NCBI RefSeq assembly: GCF_017355405.1
Contig: NZ_CP061177.1
Coordinates: 1,967,001-2,031,000 of the forward strand
Length of the DNA stretch: 64,000 nucleotides
From: Roseomonas haemaphysalidis
Lineage (GTDB): Bacteria; Pseudomonadota; Alphaproteobacteria; Acetobacterales; Acetobacteraceae
Reading direction: 5' to 3'
Under the pieces are notes generated by a model that was given only the letters and a program-made list of their open reading frames with translations, was not told where the DNA came from and did no database searches. Of the stretch, positions 19,470-28,390 are shown in pieces. Position 1 is the stretch's first letter; each line of letters begins with the position of its first letter. A program made the translations under genes and the position numbers.

Positions 19470-21499
19470 GCCGCCGCCCGCAATTGCTGTGGAGCGTGGT
19501 GCCCGATGGGCGCGCGCAGGGCAGCTGGAACCGCATCACCTCCGCCGTCACGGGCGTCGGGCCCGGCACCATCCTGTACGCCGTGCTGCAGGATGCCGCC
19601 GGGGCACCGCTGGCGGACAACCTGTATCTCGGCACCCCGGACCGCAATGCCGAGATCCTGTGCTTCGTGCCGCGGGAAACCGCGCAGGTCAGGCTTTACG
19701 CCGTGGGGCCCGCGGCGGTGGCGGTGCGGGCGGCGGCGCCGGCGTTCCGCCCTTTCAGCCGCCTGCGCTCGGCGCTGCGGCTGCTGCGCCAGGCGCCGCC
19801 GGCCGCGTTGGCCGGGCTGACGCGGGCTGCCGGCTGGCGGCCACGGCCGCTGCTGCGCGAGCTGCGCCTGTTGCTGGCGGCCACGTTCCGCGCCGCATAC
19901 AGCGAGCCGCGAGGCTATGACAGCTGGGTCGCCATGTTCGACACCTGGGGGCCGGACGATCTGCCCGCCGCCGGGCCCGGGACCATCGGCTACCTGGTGC
20001 TGGCGCGGCAGGCCGGCACCCCGGCGCTGCAGGCGACGCTCGACAGCATCGCCCGCCAGCATTGCGGCGCGCCGCACGCGGTGGCGTTGGCGGCGGACGG
20101 CGCGGGCGTGGCGGAAGCCGTCGCGGCACTGGGCACGGGCTATGTCGGCGTCCTGCAGGCGGGCGAGGTGCTGCCCGACCATGCCACGCTGTTGGCGGGC
20201 GCGCAGCTGCGCCGCCTGGGCGAGCCCGGCATCGCGATCGCCGACGAGGACGATCTGGACCCGGATGGCCGGCGGCAGGCGCCGCGCTTCAAGCCGGTGC
20301 CAGGGCACGTCACCATGCTGTCCGGCATTCTGTCGCGCGGCCTGTGGCTGGTGCGGCGGGAGCTGCTGCAGGGCCATGCCGCCTTGTCGCCGGACCGGGT
20401 GGGCTGGGCGGAGGCGCTGCGCCTTGGCTTGTGGCTGGACCGCTACCGGGCGGGGCAGGGGGGCGGCGATGCCCGCATCCCATTTATCCTGACCCACCGG
20501 CGACCGGACGCCGAGGCGGCCCCCGCCGCCGTGCTGGCCGAGCTGGTCGGCCAGCACCTGGCGCGGGGCGGGCCGGGCATCGTGCCGCGCCCCACCTGGC
20601 CCATCGGCTTCGCGCTGCGCGACGGCGCGGCGCCGGGCGGCAAGGTCACCGCCATCGTGCCTTCCACGCTGCGGGCGCCGCATTCGCTGGCCTGCATCCG
20701 CGCGGTGCTGCAAGGCACCGACTACCCGCTGCTGGAGGTCGAGGTCGCCGTCATGCAGCCGGGGCCGCTGGACGCGGTGCAAAAGGCGGCGGCCGCGTCG
20801 CTGGCCGGCTTCGCCAACGCCGCCGTGGCCACGCTGGCCGCGCCGCGCTTCAACTTCTCCACCGTCAACAACCACGTCGCCGCCCGCACGCGCGGCGAGT
20901 TCATCCTGCTGCTGAACGACGACGTGTCGCCGATCCGCCCCGACTGGCTGCGCTGGATGGTGGCCTTCATGGACGACCCGAAGGTCGGGGCCGTGGGCGC
21001 CCGGCTGCTGTATCCGGCCGGGTCGGTGCAGCATGGCGGGGTGATCATGGGACTGTCCGGCCTGTGCGACCATGCGCACCGCTTTCTGCCGGGGGACCAG
21101 CCGGGCTACATGGACCGCGCCGTGCTGGCGCAGGAGATGTCGGTGGTCACCGGCGCCTGCCTGCTGGTCCGGCGCACGCTGTTCGAGCGGGTGGGCGGGT
21201 TGGACGAGGGCTATCCCAGCGCCTTCAACGACGTGGACTTCGCGCTGCGCATCGGCGAGACCGGGCATTCCGTGGTGTATGCGGCACAGGCCGAGCTGCA
21301 TCACCATGAGTTGCAGACCTACGGCTCGCATTACGCCGGCGAGCGTTCCGCCTTTCAGGAGGCCGAGGTGCAGCGGATGCGCCGGCGCTGGGCGGCGGTC
21401 ACGGCGGCGGACCCGTTCCACAATCCCAATTTGGGCCTGGTGGCCGGCCGCGAATGGCAGCCGGCCTTTCCGCCGCGGGTGGGCGACGAGCCGGGCTAG
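19466..21499 (+). CDS. GT2 glycosyltransferase with long N-terminal region
   Basis: The 677-residue protein has an N-terminal region of about 390 residues without clear motifs, then a GT2 domain from about 396 to 640. That domain has TAIVPST, FNFSTVNNHVAARTRGEFILLLNDD with the metal-binding NDD near 484-486, AVGARLLYPAG and ACLLVRRTLFERVGGLDEGYP. This architecture is common in O-antigen and rhamnan biosynthesis loci, where the front part can be a divergent transferase or a docking domain. ATG 19466 is chosen because it forms an ATGA overlap with the epimerase stop. It ends the polysaccharide run; the next gene is convergent. Confidence 0.85.
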   Translation: MSRRPQLLWSVVPDGRAQGSWNRITSAVTGVGPGTILYAVLQDAAGAPLADNLYLGTPDRNAEILCFVPRETAQVRLYAVGPAAVAVRAAAPAFRPFSRLRSALRLLRQAPPAALAGLTRAAGWRPRPLLRELRLLLAATFRAAYSEPRGYDSWVAMFDTWGPDDLPAAGPGTIGYLVLARQAGTPALQATLDSIARQHCGAPHAVALAADGAGVAEAVAALGTGYVGVLQAGEVLPDHATLLAGAQLRRLGEPGIAIADEDDLDPDGRRQAPRFKPVPGHVTMLSGILSRGLWLVRRELLQGHAALSPDRVGWAEALRLGLWLDRYRAGQGGGDARIPFILTHRRPDAEAAPAAVLAELVGQHLARGGPGIVPRPTWPIGFALRDGAAPGGKVTAIVPSTLRAPHSLACIRAVLQGTDYPLLEVEVAVMQPGPLDAVQKAAAASLAGFANAAVATLAAPRFNFSTVNNHVAARTRGEFILLLNDDVSPIRPDWLRWMVAFMDDPKVGAVGARLLYPAGSVQHGGVIMGLSGLCDHAHRFLPGDQPGYMDRAVLAQEMSVVTGACLLVRRTLFERVGGLDEGYPSAFNDVDFALRIGETGHSVVYAAQAELHHHELQTYGSHYAGERSAFQEAEVQRMRRRWAAVTAADPFHNPNLGLVAGREWQPAFPPRVGDEPG

Positions 21500-21506
21500 C
21501 GCGCCG

Positions 21507-22286
21507 TCACACCACCACCGGCACGCTGGCCCCGTCCATGGAGATGGTCACGCCGGTGATGTAGCCTGCCATCTCGCTGGCCAGAAAGCAGACGGCGCGG
21601 GCAATGTCCTCCGGCTCCGCCATGCGGCCGAGCGGAATGCGCGCGACGGCCGCGGCCTCGGCCGCCGCGACGCTGCCGCCGGCCAGCGCCGCCTCGGCTT
21701 CCAGCCCGGAGCGGACGCGGCCGGTGGCGGTGAGCCCCGGGTTCAGCCCCACCACCCGCACGCCCTGCGGCGCATAGGCGGCGCCCAGCCCGGCGGTGGC
21801 CAGCATCAGCGCCGCGTTGGCCGCCCCGCCCGCGATGTGCGTGGGCGAGGCGACCTTGCCGCCATTGCCGATGACATTGACCACCACGCCCGCGCGGCGC
21901 GCCGCCATGCGCTTGATCAGCGGGTCGATCATGTGGATGTAGGAGAAATACTTGGCATCCATCGCCGCGCGCCAGGCGGCGGGGTTCAGCTCGGCCGGCA
22001 CGGTGCGCTTGGCGGCCCCCGCCGAGTTCACCAGGATGTCGATGGGGCCGAGCGCGGCCTGCGCCTCGTCCACCGCGCGCAGGGCGGCGTCCGGGTCCGT
22101 CAGGTCGGCGGCGATGCAGACGGCATCGCCGCCCAGCGTGGCGCGGGCGGCGTCCAGGTTGGCCTGGCTGCGCGAGCAGATGGCCACCCGCGCGCCTTCC
22201 TGACGCAGCAGCACCGCGCAGGCGAGGCCGATGCCCTTGGAGCCGCCGGTGATCAGCGCGGTCTTGTTCGCCAGCCTGAGGTCCAT
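21507..22286 (-). CDS. SDR-family protein lacking the catalytic residues
   Basis: The 259-residue protein is a short-chain dehydrogenase/reductase by fold. It has TGGSKGIGLA (13-22), DLTDPD, NSAG (87-90) and a C-terminal PLGRMAEPEDIARAVCFLASEMAGYITG. The usual Ser-Tyr-x3-Lys active site is absent: the serine position reads VIGNGG (138-143), and at the Tyr-Lys position it reads H150-I-A-G-G154. It may bind NAD(P) without classical SDR chemistry or use other residues. It lies between the polysaccharide genes and a divergent YbdK-like gene, with no partner that explains its role. Confidence 0.8.
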   Translation of the reverse strand: MDLRLANKTALITGGSKGIGLACAVLLRQEGARVAICSRSQANLDAARATLGGDAVCIAADLTDPDAALRAVDEAQAALGPIDILVNSAGAAKRTVPAELNPAAWRAAMDAKYFSYIHMIDPLIKRMAARRAGVVVNVIGNGGKVASPTHIAGGAANAALMLATAGLGAAYAPQGVRVVGLNPGLTATGRVRSGLEAEAALAGGSVAAAEAAAVARIPLGRMAEPEDIARAVCFLASEMAGYITGVTISMDGASVPVVV

Positions 22287-22391
22287 GGCAGCGCTTCCCT
22301 GGTTGTGCGGGGAAAGCCTATCGCGCGGCGTGGCGCCTGGACAATCCGCCCGCCCGCCTGTCTGCTGGCCCCACACAGGAGCCACGCCCGC

Positions 22392-23516
22392 ATGCCCACC
22401 GACACCCGCTTTCGTTTTGGAATCGAGGAAGAATACTTTCTGGCCGATGCCGCCACCCGCGGCACCCCCGGCCACGGCGTCGAGGCCTTCCACGCCGCCG
22501 CCCGCGCGCGGCTGCCTGGGGTGGAGCGCGAGCTGCTGAAAAGCCAGGTCGAGGTCGCCTCCGCCCCCGCCACGGACTTCGCCGAGGCGCGCGGGGTGCT
22601 GGCGGGGCTGCGCGGCGGGCTGGCCGGGGTGGGGCGGGAGCACGGCGTGCTGGTGCTGGCCGCCGGCACGCACCCGCTGGCGCAATGGACGGAGCAGACC
22701 AACACGGAGAAGGAGCGCTACGAGGGGTTGATGCGCGACCTGCGGATGCTGGGCCGGCGCAACGTCGTTTGCGGCATGCACGTGCATGTCGAGGTGCCGC
22801 GCCCGGAGGCGCGGGTGGACCTGATGAACCGCCTCCTGCCCTTCATGCCGCTGCTGCTGGCGCTGTCCTCGTCCTCGCCCTTCTGGCAGGGGCGGGCGAC
22901 GGGACTGTCGGCCTACCGCCTGTCCGTGTTCGGCGAGATGCCGCGCACCGGCCTGCCGGAGCTGTTCGCGGATGAGGCGGATTATGCGCGCTTTGTCGAT
23001 GTGATGACGCGCGCGGGTGCGATCGAGAATGCCAGCTTCCTGTGGTGGACGCTGCGCCCTTCGGTGAAGTACCCGACGCTGGAGCTGCGCGTGGCCGATG
23101 CCTGCACGCGGGTGGACGACACCATCGCCATTGCCGCCTTGTACCGCTGCCTGGTGCGGCTGGCGGACCGGCGGCCGGATCTGCACCGCGGCCTGACCGG
23201 CGCCGACCGCGCCCTGGCGGCGGAAAACCTGTGGCGGGCGCAGCGCGACGGCATCCGCGCCGAGCTGATCGATGCCGAGGCCGGCGTGGCGCGGCCCTTC
23301 GCCGAGCATGTCGGGGCGGTGCTGGCGCTGGTGGCGGAGGACGCGGCCGCGCTGGACTGCGAGGCCGCGCTGGCCGGCGTGCCGCGCATCCTGGCGGAAG
23401 GCTCCAGCGCCGACCGGCAGCGCGCGGTGTTCACCGAGGCGCGGCGCGCGGGCGGCGACGGCGAGCCGATGCACGCGGTGGTGGACTGGCTGGCTCGGAC
23501 CACGGCGGAAGGGTGA
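22392..23516 (+). CDS. YbdK-type carboxylate-amine ligase (GCS2 family)
   Basis: The 374-residue protein belongs to the glutamate-cysteine ligase type 2 family. It starts with RFRFGIEEEYFLAD, has VLAAGTHPLAQW, the metal-binding GMHVHVEVPRPE, SSSSPFWQGRATGLSAYR and LRPSVKYPTLELRVADAC. Family members join an amino acid carboxylate to an amine using ATP; some are weak gamma-glutamylcysteine ligases and many have unknown substrates. It is transcribed alone, divergent from the SDR-like gene, and is followed by a strong hairpin with a T-rich tail. Confidence 0.87.
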   Translation: MPTDTRFRFGIEEEYFLADAATRGTPGHGVEAFHAAARARLPGVERELLKSQVEVASAPATDFAEARGVLAGLRGGLAGVGREHGVLVLAAGTHPLAQWTEQTNTEKERYEGLMRDLRMLGRRNVVCGMHVHVEVPRPEARVDLMNRLLPFMPLLLALSSSSPFWQGRATGLSAYRLSVFGEMPRTGLPELFADEADYARFVDVMTRAGAIENASFLWWTLRPSVKYPTLELRVADACTRVDDTIAIAALYRCLVRLADRRPDLHRGLTGADRALAAENLWRAQRDGIRAELIDAEAGVARPFAEHVGAVLALVAEDAAALDCEAALAGVPRILAEGSSADRQRAVFTEARRAGGDGEPMHAVVDWLARTTAEG

Positions 23517-23521
23517 GGGAG

Positions 23522-23564
23522 CCCGGGGAAGCACGCCTCCTTCCCCGGGTCCCGTCGCATTTTT
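23522..23564. terminator. hairpin terminator between convergent genes
   Basis: A perfect 10-base-pair stem, CCCGGGGAAG at 23522-23531 and CTTCCCCGGG at 23540-23549 with an 8-base loop, is followed by ATTTTT at 23559-23564. It lies just after the YbdK-like stop, as expected for an intrinsic terminator of that gene. Confidence 0.7.
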
Positions 23565-23579
23565 CCCGTCAGGGGCGGC

Positions 23580-23606
23580 GGCGGGAAGGCGGCGTGCCTT
23601 CCCGCC
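23580..23606 (-). terminator. hairpin after the MFS gene
   Basis: A 10-base-pair perfect stem, GGCGGGAAGG at 23580-23589 and CCTTCCCGCC at 23597-23606, sits 7 bases after the MFS stop codon. No T run follows on the minus strand, so it may act together with the neighbouring hairpin or only protect the 3' end. Confidence 0.45.
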
Positions 23607-23612
23607 TGCCGG

Positions 23613-24950
23613 TCATTCGGCGGGGGCGGTGACGGGGTTGGCCGCCGGCTTGCGGTCCAGCAGCAGCACCAGCAGGATGGACATGATGGGCAGCGCCGCC
23701 ATGAACAGCAGGCCGTAGTAGTCGCCGCCCGTGCGGTCCTTGATGATGCCGAAGACCTGCGGCCCGAAATAGCCGCCGAGGTTGCCCACCGAGTTGATCC
23801 AGGCGATGCCGGCCGCCGCCGCCACGCCGCTGAGCATGGCGGTGGGCAGCGACCAGAAGATCGGCAGCGCCGCGAAGATGCCGTAGGAGGCGAGCGCGAG
23901 GCCCAGCAGCTTGGCCACCAGCCCGTCGTTGCTGGCCGCGATCAGCAGCCCCGCGGTGGCGCAGGCGGCGGCGAAGATGGTGGTCCACTTCCGCTCCCGC
24001 ACCTTGTCCGAGAAGATGCCCCACAGCACCATGGTCACGGCGCCGACCGCGTAGGGAAAGGCGTTCAGGAAGCCGAGCTGCACGTTGGACACGTTGCCCA
24101 GCGCCTTGATGATCTGCGGCTGGAAGAAGCCCAGCGTGTAGAGCGGCGAAACGAGGCCGAGATACACCAGCCCGTAGCCGATGACGCGCGGGTTCAGCAG
24201 CGTCTGCCACCACTTGAAGCTGACGACTGCCTCGCGCTCGCGGTGCTCGCGCTCCAGCGTGGTGGACAGCCAGGACTTTTCCTCCGCCGTCAGCCAGTTC
24301 GCCTCGGCCGGGCGGTCGGTCAGGTACCACAGCACGCCGCCGGTCATCAGCAGCGCGGGGATCGCCTCGACGATGAACATCCATTGCCAGCCGTGCAGGC
24401 CCCAGATGCCGTCCATGTTCAGCAGGTAGCCCGACACCGGCGAGCCGAGCGCGGAGGAGAAGGGGATGGCGAACATGAACCAGCCCACCACGCGGCCGCG
24501 ATAGGCGGCGGGGAACCACAGCGTCAGGTAGAAGATGACGCCGGGAAAGAAGCCGGCTTCCGCCGCGCCCAGCAGCACGCGCACGACGTTGAAGCTGGTT
24601 TCCCCCACCACGAAGGCCTGGGCGCCGGACAGCAGGCCCCAGGTGATCATGATGCGGGCGATCCAGACGCGCGCGCCGAAGCGGTTCAGCGCCAGGTTGC
24701 TCGGCACCTCGAACACGAAATAGGCGAGAAAGAAGATGCCGGCGGCGGTGCCGAAGGCGGTGGCGGACAGCCCGAGGTCGGCGCGCATGGCCGGCCCCGC
24801 GAAGCCCACGTTCACGCGGTCGAGGTAGGAGATGAAGTAGCAGACGATCAGGAACGGCAGCAGCCGCCACATGACCTTGCGCATGGTGCTGCGCTCGATC
24901 TCGCTGACCGGTTGGGTGGGGGCGGCCGCTCCGCCTGTCGCTGCGACCAT
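23613..24950 (-). CDS. MFS transporter, anion:cation symporter (ACS) type
   Basis: The 445-residue membrane protein has the layout of a 12-helix major facilitator. It starts with RLLPFLIVCYFISYLDRVNVGFA, typical of the ACS group (phthalate, tartrate, glucarate and hydroxyphenylacetate permeases), then NLALNRFGARVWIARIMITWGL and GAAEAGFFPGVIFYLTLWFP. It likely imports an organic acid with protons. ATG 24950 is chosen because a GGAGG ribosome-binding site lies nine bases ahead; the ATG at 24959 directly abuts that site. It is the last gene of a minus-strand set (flavin reductase, aldehyde dehydrogenase, SDR, MFS) that looks like uptake and oxidation of one aromatic or organic acid. Confidence 0.88.
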   Translation of the reverse strand: MVAATGGAAAPTQPVSEIERSTMRKVMWRLLPFLIVCYFISYLDRVNVGFAGPAMRADLGLSATAFGTAAGIFFLAYFVFEVPSNLALNRFGARVWIARIMITWGLLSGAQAFVVGETSFNVVRVLLGAAEAGFFPGVIFYLTLWFPAAYRGRVVGWFMFAIPFSSALGSPVSGYLLNMDGIWGLHGWQWMFIVEAIPALLMTGGVLWYLTDRPAEANWLTAEEKSWLSTTLEREHREREAVVSFKWWQTLLNPRVIGYGLVYLGLVSPLYTLGFFQPQIIKALGNVSNVQLGFLNAFPYAVGAVTMVLWGIFSDKVRERKWTTIFAAACATAGLLIAASNDGLVAKLLGLALASYGIFAALPIFWSLPTAMLSGVAAAAGIAWINSVGNLGGYFGPQVFGIIKDRTGGDYYGLLFMAALPIMSILLVLLLDRKPAANPVTAPAE

Positions 24951-25107
24951 GTCGCGCATCCTCCGCAGTGTATCGACCGGTTTGGTCCGGCTTGCGAGAG
25001 GTTGTGCAACAGAATGGGACGCCGGTCGATGGTTCCTGTCGCGCATTTAAGGAGCGGCGCAACAAACGATCGGCCGGGGGTACGGGTGGCCCCGGCCGTC
25101 CGTCAGC

Positions 25108-25854
25108 TCAGATGCAGCGGCCGCCGTCCACTTCCATGGCGACGCCGGTAATCATGGAGGCTTCGTCCGAGCACAGGAAGCAGGCGGCGTTGCCCATGTC
25201 CTCGGGCGTCGAGAAGCGGCCGAGCGGGATGGTGGACAGGAACTTGGCGCGGATCTCGGCGGTGTCCTGGCCCATGAAGGTGGCCAGCAGCGGCGTTTCG
25301 CCCGCCACGGGGTTCAGCGCGTTGACCCGCACGCCGAAGGGGGCGAGCTCCACCGCCATGGAGCGCGTGGCGGTGATCACCCAGCCTTTGGACGCGTTGT
25401 ACCACGTCAGGTTGGGCCGCGGGCTGACGCCGGCGGTGGAGGCGATGTTGAGGATCGCACCCGACTTCTGCTCTTTGAACACCGGCACCATCTCGCGTGC
25501 CGCCAAGTAGATGGCTTTGACGTTGATGCCCATGATGGCATCGAACTTGGCCTCGTCCAGCGTGTCCAGCGGCTGCGGGGTGTGGCCGATGCCGGCGTTG
25601 TTGACCAGCACGTCCAGCCGCCCGAAGCCGTCCATCGCGCCCGCCAGCATGGCCTTGGCACCCTCGGCGGTGGAAACGTCGGCCGTCACGGCGCGGGCGG
25701 CGGCGCCGATGCTCTCGGCCACGCGCTGCGCCGCCGCCGCGTCGCGGTCCGCGACCACAACCCTGGCACCCTCGGCCACGAACTTGCGGACGATGCCCTC
25801 GCCGAAGCCAGAGCCGCCGCCGGTGACGATCGCGACCTTGCCTTGCAGTCTCAT
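25108..25854 (-). CDS. SDR-family oxidoreductase (3-ketoacyl reductase/glucose dehydrogenase type)
   Basis: The 248-residue protein is a complete classical SDR: TGGGSGFGEG (11-20), DVSTAEG, NNAG (85-88), S139, and Y152-x3-K156 in WYNASKGW, with the C-terminal PLGRFSTPEDMGNAACFLCSDEA. It should interconvert an alcohol and a ketone with NAD(P). It lies between an aldehyde dehydrogenase and an MFS importer on the same strand, which suggests two successive oxidations of an imported compound. A GGGAAGAG stretch upstream serves as ribosome-binding site. The gap to the aldehyde dehydrogenase is filled by a dispersed repeat. Confidence 0.88.
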   Translation of the reverse strand: MRLQGKVAIVTGGGSGFGEGIVRKFVAEGARVVVADRDAAAAQRVAESIGAAARAVTADVSTAEGAKAMLAGAMDGFGRLDVLVNNAGIGHTPQPLDTLDEAKFDAIMGINVKAIYLAAREMVPVFKEQKSGAILNIASTAGVSPRPNLTWYNASKGWVITATRSMAVELAPFGVRVNALNPVAGETPLLATFMGQDTAEIRAKFLSTIPLGRFSTPEDMGNAACFLCSDEASMITGVAMEVDGGRCI

Positions 25855-25893
25855 GCGTTTCTCTTCCCTGTGCGATGTTGTGGCTGTGGCTTT

Positions 25894-26023
25894 CGGGAGG
25901 GGCGCTGCCCCTCCCGAACCCTCCCCGCCAAGGGCCTGAGGCCCCTGGACCCCCATTCTTTCAGAAGGGGGTGCAGGGGATTCCATCCCCTGCCGGGGGA
26001 GCCTGAGGGGGCAGCGCCCCCTC
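25894..26023. repeat. dispersed hairpin-rich intergenic repeat, copy A
   Basis: This 130-base element is built of hairpins: CGGGAGGGGC/GCCCCTCCCG (25894-25916), GCAGGGGAT/ATCCCCTGC (25973-25993) and GAGGGGGC/GCCCCCTC (26005-26023). The outer halves are also roughly complementary to each other. A related copy lies at 59094-59254 in the same orientation. It occupies nearly the whole gap between the aldehyde dehydrogenase stop and the SDR start, so it may act as a terminator or mRNA-stability element inside this operon. Confidence 0.8.
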
Positions 26024-26028
26024 AGAAC

Positions 26029-27483
26029 TCAACCGTGCCGGATGGCGATGGTCTTGAGCGAGGCGAAGCCGTACAGCGCCTCGAACCCCTTTTCGCGCCC
26101 GTGGCCGGAGCGCTTGACGCCGCCGAAGGGCAGCTCCACGCCGCCGCCCGCGCCGTAGTTGTTGACGAACACCTGCCCGGTCTCGATGCCGCGCGCCATG
26201 CGCATCGCCCGGCTGCCGTCGGCGGTCCAGACGCCGGCCACCAGCCCGTAGTCGGTGCCGTTGGCGATGCTGAGCGCCTCGGCCTCGTCCTCGAAGGGGA
26301 TGACCACCTGCACGGGGCCGAAGATCTCTTCCTGGGCCAGGCGGCTGGAGCCCTGGGCGCCGCTGACCAGGGTGGGGGGCACGTAGTAGCCGCCCGAGGG
26401 CGCGTCCTCGCCGATGCGGCCCTGGGCGGCGACGGTCAGGCCGTCCTGCCGCGCGCTGTCGATGTAGCCCTGCACGATCTCCAGCTGCCGGCCGGACACC
26501 AGCGGGCCCATGTCCTGGTCCGACATGGCGGTGCCGACGCGCAGCGCCGAGTAGCGCTCGGCCATCGCCTTCAGCACGCGGTCATGCACGCCTTTCTGCA
26601 CCAGGATGCGTGACGCGGCGGAGCAGGTCTGGCCGGCGTTCTGGATGCCGGCATTGACCAGGAAGGGCAGGGCGGCGTCGAGGTCGGCGTCGTCGAACAC
26701 CACCTGCGGCGACTTGCCGCCGAGCTCCAGCGTGACGGGCACGGCGTTCCTGGCCGCCGCCGCCTGCACCAGACCGCCCACCAGCACCGAGCCGGTGAAG
26801 GAGATGTGGTTGATGCCGGGGTGGGCGGACAGCGCCGCGCCCGCTTCCTCGCCAGTGCCGGACACGATGTTGATGGCGCCCGCCGGGAAGCCCGCTTCCT
26901 CGGCGATGCGGGCATAGGCCAGCGCGGTCAGGCAGGCTTCCTCGGCCGGCTTGATCACCACGGCGTTGCCCATGGCGAGCGAGGCGGTGACGGAACGGCC
27001 GATGATCTGCATCGGGTAGTTCCAGGGCACGATGTGCCCGGTCACGCCCACCGGCTCGTAGATCGACAGCACGGTGTAGCCGTCGAGATAGGGGATGCTG
27101 TCGCCGTGCACCTTGTCGGCGGCGCCGCCATAGAATTCCAGGTAGCGGGCCAGCGCCACGGCATCGGCGCGGGCCTGCTTCAAGGGCTTGCCGACGTCCA
27201 GCGCCTCCATCCGCGCCAGCTCCTCGACGCGCTCCAGCACCAGCCGGCCCATGGTGGACAGCAGGCGCCCGCGCTCCGTGGCGGTCAGCTTGCCCCAGGC
27301 GCCGCGCCGGGCCTCCTTCGCGGCGGCCACGGCGGCGTCGATGTCCTCGGCGCCGCTGCGGGCGATCTCGGCCAGGCGCTGGCCGTCCGAGGGGTTGAGC
27401 AGCGGCATGGTTTCGCGCCCGGCGGCGGCGCGCCAGCTGCCGCCGATCAGGTTCTGCCGCGTGTCGAACGATGCGCCGTCCAT
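26029..27483 (-). CDS. aldehyde dehydrogenase (NAD(P)-dependent)
   Basis: The 484-residue enzyme oxidises an aldehyde to a carboxylate. All family landmarks are present: VPWNYP with N155, IKPAEE with K178, FTGSVLVGG, the general base E253 in LELGGKSPQ, the nucleophile C287 in NAGQTCSAA, and EEIFGPVQVV. The C-terminal FGGVKRSGHGREKG is also typical. Substrate class (betaine, vanillin, semialdehyde and so on) cannot be fixed. It lies downstream of a flavin reductase-like gene and upstream of an SDR and an importer, which suggests one catabolic operon. Confidence 0.92.
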   Translation of the reverse strand: MDGASFDTRQNLIGGSWRAAAGRETMPLLNPSDGQRLAEIARSGAEDIDAAVAAAKEARRGAWGKLTATERGRLLSTMGRLVLERVEELARMEALDVGKPLKQARADAVALARYLEFYGGAADKVHGDSIPYLDGYTVLSIYEPVGVTGHIVPWNYPMQIIGRSVTASLAMGNAVVIKPAEEACLTALAYARIAEEAGFPAGAINIVSGTGEEAGAALSAHPGINHISFTGSVLVGGLVQAAAARNAVPVTLELGGKSPQVVFDDADLDAALPFLVNAGIQNAGQTCSAASRILVQKGVHDRVLKAMAERYSALRVGTAMSDQDMGPLVSGRQLEIVQGYIDSARQDGLTVAAQGRIGEDAPSGGYYVPPTLVSGAQGSSRLAQEEIFGPVQVVIPFEDEAEALSIANGTDYGLVAGVWTADGSRAMRMARGIETGQVFVNNYGAGGGVELPFGGVKRSGHGREKGFEALYGFASLKTIAIRHG

Positions 27484-27585
27484 GCCGTGTCCTTCCTCGC
27501 CTGGGGGCCGCCTCTCGCGGCGGCTTCGCGCGGCAGGCGTATCGCCTTCCGGGCGCCCGATCCAGACCGGAGGCCGCAGAAAGCC

Positions 27586-28245
27586 CTAGCCGCCGTGCGG
27601 GCGGCGGCCGGGGGGCGTGCCGGCGGTGAAGGCGGCTTCCGTCATGGTGGGCAGGTCGAAGCGGTCGCGCGTGGTGGCGTAGCCGTGGCCGCCCATGCGG
27701 CCCAGCGCGTCCAGCACCGTCGGGTCCACGTGCAGCCGCTCGTCCACCGCGTCGGCGCGGATATGGGCGTGCACCACCTCGCCCAGGATGATCTCGCGCG
27801 ACGAGCCGATCTCCAGAAAGGAATGCAGCCGGCATTCCAGCGCGGCCGGCGCCTGCGCGATGCGCGGGCAGGAGATCGCCGTGCCCGGCACGGTGGCGAG
27901 GCCGGCCAGCGCCACCTCGTCCACCCCCTCGCCGAACGGCACGGCAGTGACGTTCATGGCTTCGGCCAGGGCGTCCGACACGATGTTGACGGTGAAGAAC
28001 CCGGTGGCGCGGATGTTGCGCCCCGTGTCCTTGGGCGCGCCGTCCGCCTTGACCTCCACCCCCAGCGCCACGATGGCGGGGTCGGCGGACAGGCAGTTGA
28101 AGAAGCTGAAGGGCCCGGCGTTGACGCGGCCTTCGGCATCCACCGTGGTCACCCAGGCGATGGGGCGCGGCACCACCGTGCCGATCAGGATCTTGTAGCG
28201 GTCGCGCGGCGAAAGCCGGGAAAAGTCGAAGCCGGTGTGCATCAT
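27586..28245 (-). CDS. flavin reductase-like FMN-binding split-barrel protein
   Basis: The 219-residue protein starts MMHTGFDFSRLSPRDRYKIL and has IGTVVPRPIAWVTTVDAEGRVNAGPFSFFN, the FMN-binding front part of the flavin reductase-like family. These proteins reduce FMN with NAD(P)H for partner monooxygenases or act on flavins directly. No monooxygenase lies beside it; the nearest candidate, the NtaA-type enzyme, is about 28 kb away. It is first in the minus-strand set with the aldehyde dehydrogenase and diverges from the amidohydrolase gene over a 145-base gap. The second ATG at 28242 is equally possible. Confidence 0.85.
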   Translation of the reverse strand: MMHTGFDFSRLSPRDRYKILIGTVVPRPIAWVTTVDAEGRVNAGPFSFFNCLSADPAIVALGVEVKADGAPKDTGRNIRATGFFTVNIVSDALAEAMNVTAVPFGEGVDEVALAGLATVPGTAISCPRIAQAPAALECRLHSFLEIGSSREIILGEVVHAHIRADAVDERLHVDPTVLDALGRMGGHGYATTRDRFDLPTMTEAAFTAGTPPGRRPHGG

Positions 28246-28390
28246 GCGGGAAGCGCCTTGGCCGGGGTCGCGGAAGCCAGGGGTGTACCGTGTTGGCGCT
28301 TGTCGGGCGAGCCGGGGGGGCGAGCGGGGCGGGTTGCCATTGGCCCATGATGCGGCAAGCTGGCGGCTTCCGTTGCCAAAGGCGCCCGCG

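Noticed and set aside
19049..21421. A 790-residue minus-strand open frame
   Set aside because: It is antisense to the epimerase and the GT2 gene, which carry complete motif sets.
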